DNA from: an uncultured Clostridia bacterium
Lineage (GTDB): Bacteria; Bacillota; Clostridia; Oscillospirales; Oscillospiraceae
DNA length: 5,727 nt
NCBI GenBank assembly: GCA_937907975.1
Contig: CALEQS010000067.1
Coordinates: forward strand, 1 to 5,727
Reading direction: 5' to 3'
Below are positions 4,817-5,727 of the stretch, piece by piece; the stretch's first letter is position 1, and every line of letters begins with the position of its first letter. Made by a program: the position numbers and the translations under genes. Below the pieces are notes generated by a model. The model saw only the letters and a list, made by a program, of their open reading frames with translations. It had not been told where the DNA came from and did no database searches.

Positions 4817-5653
4817 ATGGATCATAACCATCAGAAGAAAATTGCCGTTATTAACGACTTCAGCGGCTTCGGACGCTGTTCTATTGCGGTGGCTCTGCCC
4901 ATCATTTCCGCCATGCGCATTCAGTGCTGCCCTCTGCCCACAGCTATCTTCTCTGACCATACCGGCTTCGACAGTTTCTACATGACTGACTTCACCGAGC
5001 ATATGGAGCCCTATGCTGAAGAGTGGGCCAAACTGGATCTGCATTTCAACGGCATCGCCACCGGTTTTCTCGGTTCCATCCGCCAGATCGACATTGTGGA
5101 AAATTTTCTGCGCCGCTTTGACCGGGAAGATACCACTGTCCTCGTCGACCCGGTCATGGGTGACTATGGCACCCTCTACCCTACCTACACACAGGAACTG
5201 GCAAAAAATATGCCCCGACTGGTACGCTATGCCGATATATTGACCCCGAATCTGACTGAGGCCAGCGTGCTGACGGAAACAGAGTACAATCCCCTGCCCA
5301 AGGAATCTGAGCTGTTGGCCATGTGCCGCCAGCTCAGCGAAATGGGCCCTAAAAAAATTGTAATTTCTGGACTGGACTACGGCGACACACTGGGCAATTT
5401 CATTTATGAAAAGGACAAACCATATCAACTTCTGAAGGTGTCCAAAGTCGGCATCTGCCGCAGCGGCACTGGTGACGTATTCGCCGCGATTCAAATTGCC
5501 AACGCAGTCAACGGCGGCAGTTTTTCTGACGGTGTACATCAAGCCGCCGATTTCATCTCCCATGCTATGGAGCGCACCACTGAGCTGGATATTCCACGCA
5601 CGGATGGAATTGCCTTTGAGGAAATTCTGGATGAGCTGATCCCGAACGATTAA
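4817..5653 (+). CDS. Pyridoxal/pyridoxamine kinase (PdxY/PdxK type)
   Basis: This is a complete 278-residue cytosolic kinase of the ribokinase superfamily. It would phosphorylate B6 vitamers (pyridoxamine, pyridoxal, pyridoxine) at the 5'-hydroxyl with ATP, for salvage to pyridoxal phosphate. Evidence: the N-terminal VINDFSGFGRCS (11-22), the phosphate/Mg segment VDPVMGD (110-116) followed by YGTLY, TPNLTEA (143-149), and the C-terminal anion-hole motif GTGD (217-220), with D220 the expected catalytic base. The length is close to E. coli PdxY (287). The ATG at 4817 is preferred, with AGG 7 bases upstream. An in-frame TTG at 4811 lies 5 bases after AGGAAAG and is a real alternative that would add two residues. 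Further upstream in-frame codons run through the promoter. A hydroxymethylpyrimidine kinase side activity, known in related Firmicutes enzymes, cannot be excluded. It is a single-gene unit, divergent from its neighbours. Confidence 0.9.
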   Translation: MDHNHQKKIAVINDFSGFGRCSIAVALPIISAMRIQCCPLPTAIFSDHTGFDSFYMTDFTEHMEPYAEEWAKLDLHFNGIATGFLGSIRQIDIVENFLRRFDREDTTVLVDPVMGDYGTLYPTYTQELAKNMPRLVRYADILTPNLTEASVLTETEYNPLPKESELLAMCRQLSEMGPKKIVISGLDYGDTLGNFIYEKDKPYQLLKVSKVGICRSGTGDVFAAIQIANAVNGGSFSDGVHQAADFISHAMERTTELDIPRTDGIAFEEILDELIPND

Positions 5654-5671
5654 ATAGAGCCAAATTAGCGA

Positions 5672-5718
5672 GGGCCGTCCCGGCGCATTTCAATATGCAC
5701 CGGGACGACCTATCTCTT
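5672..5718 (+). terminator. Hairpin terminator after the kinase gene
   Basis: Nineteen bases after the kinase stop codon, a long hairpin forms. Its outer arm 5673-5683 pairs with 5700-5710 (one C-A mismatch) and contains the perfect CGTCCCGG/CCGGGACG block. After a second C-A mismatch, an inner GCAT/ATGC stem closes a 6-base loop. The following TATCTCTTT is only moderately T-rich, so it is a less classical terminator than the one at 1671-1708. On the opposite strand no T-run follows. Confidence 0.6.
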
Positions 5719-5727
5719 TCCGCTGGT

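Noticed and set aside
4793..5563. A 256-codon minus-strand frame opposite the kinase
   Set aside because: The plus-strand kinase carries the GTGD and DPVMGD motifs. The antisense frame has no ribosome binding site or known domain.

Overview
The window looks like chromosomal DNA from a fairly GC-rich anaerobic member of the Bacillota, probably an Oscillospiraceae-type gut clostridium. That placement is an inference from strong purine-rich ribosome binding sites (AGGAGG type), sigma-A-like promoters and the style of the YgiQ and pyridoxamine kinase proteins. No rRNA or other decisive taxonomic marker is present. There are no tRNAs, insertion sequences, phage genes or CRISPR arrays.

Layout from left to right. 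Bases 1-253 are intergenic. They hold three perfect DnaA-box 9-mers (two forming a perfect inverted pair), an 11-base direct repeat flanking them, and a good extended -10 promoter that reads leftward out of the window through a leader with two mutually exclusive hairpins. Bases 254-1631 are a two-gene leftward operon: a metallo-beta-lactamase-fold hydrolase resembling RNase Z, followed by a LOG-family nucleoside-monophosphate phosphoribohydrolase. Bases 1718-4251 are a second leftward operon: the radical-SAM protein YgiQ, a 29-residue single-helix membrane microprotein at 2099-2188, and a one-domain cupin. A strong intrinsic terminator closes it, and the T-run of that terminator also supplies the -35 region of the next promoter. 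Bases 4316-4657 encode an unrecognised 113-residue protein with its own putative promoter, upstream of ygiQ on the same strand. From about 4757 the direction changes: a PdxY/PdxK-type pyridoxal/pyridoxamine kinase is transcribed rightward and ends in a large hairpin at 5672-5711.

How the genes fit together. The genes look like small housekeeping and salvage functions rather than one pathway: purine-nucleotide base release (LOG), phosphodiester or nucleotide hydrolysis (MBL), B6 salvage (kinase), and an Fe-S enzyme of unknown substrate (YgiQ). The clearest linked unit is ygiQ, microprotein and cupin, with gaps of 14 and 33 bases and a ribosome binding site before each gene. I found no obviously novel multi-gene defence or biosynthetic system. 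The items most worth a second look are the DnaA-box cluster at the left edge and the microprotein after ygiQ.
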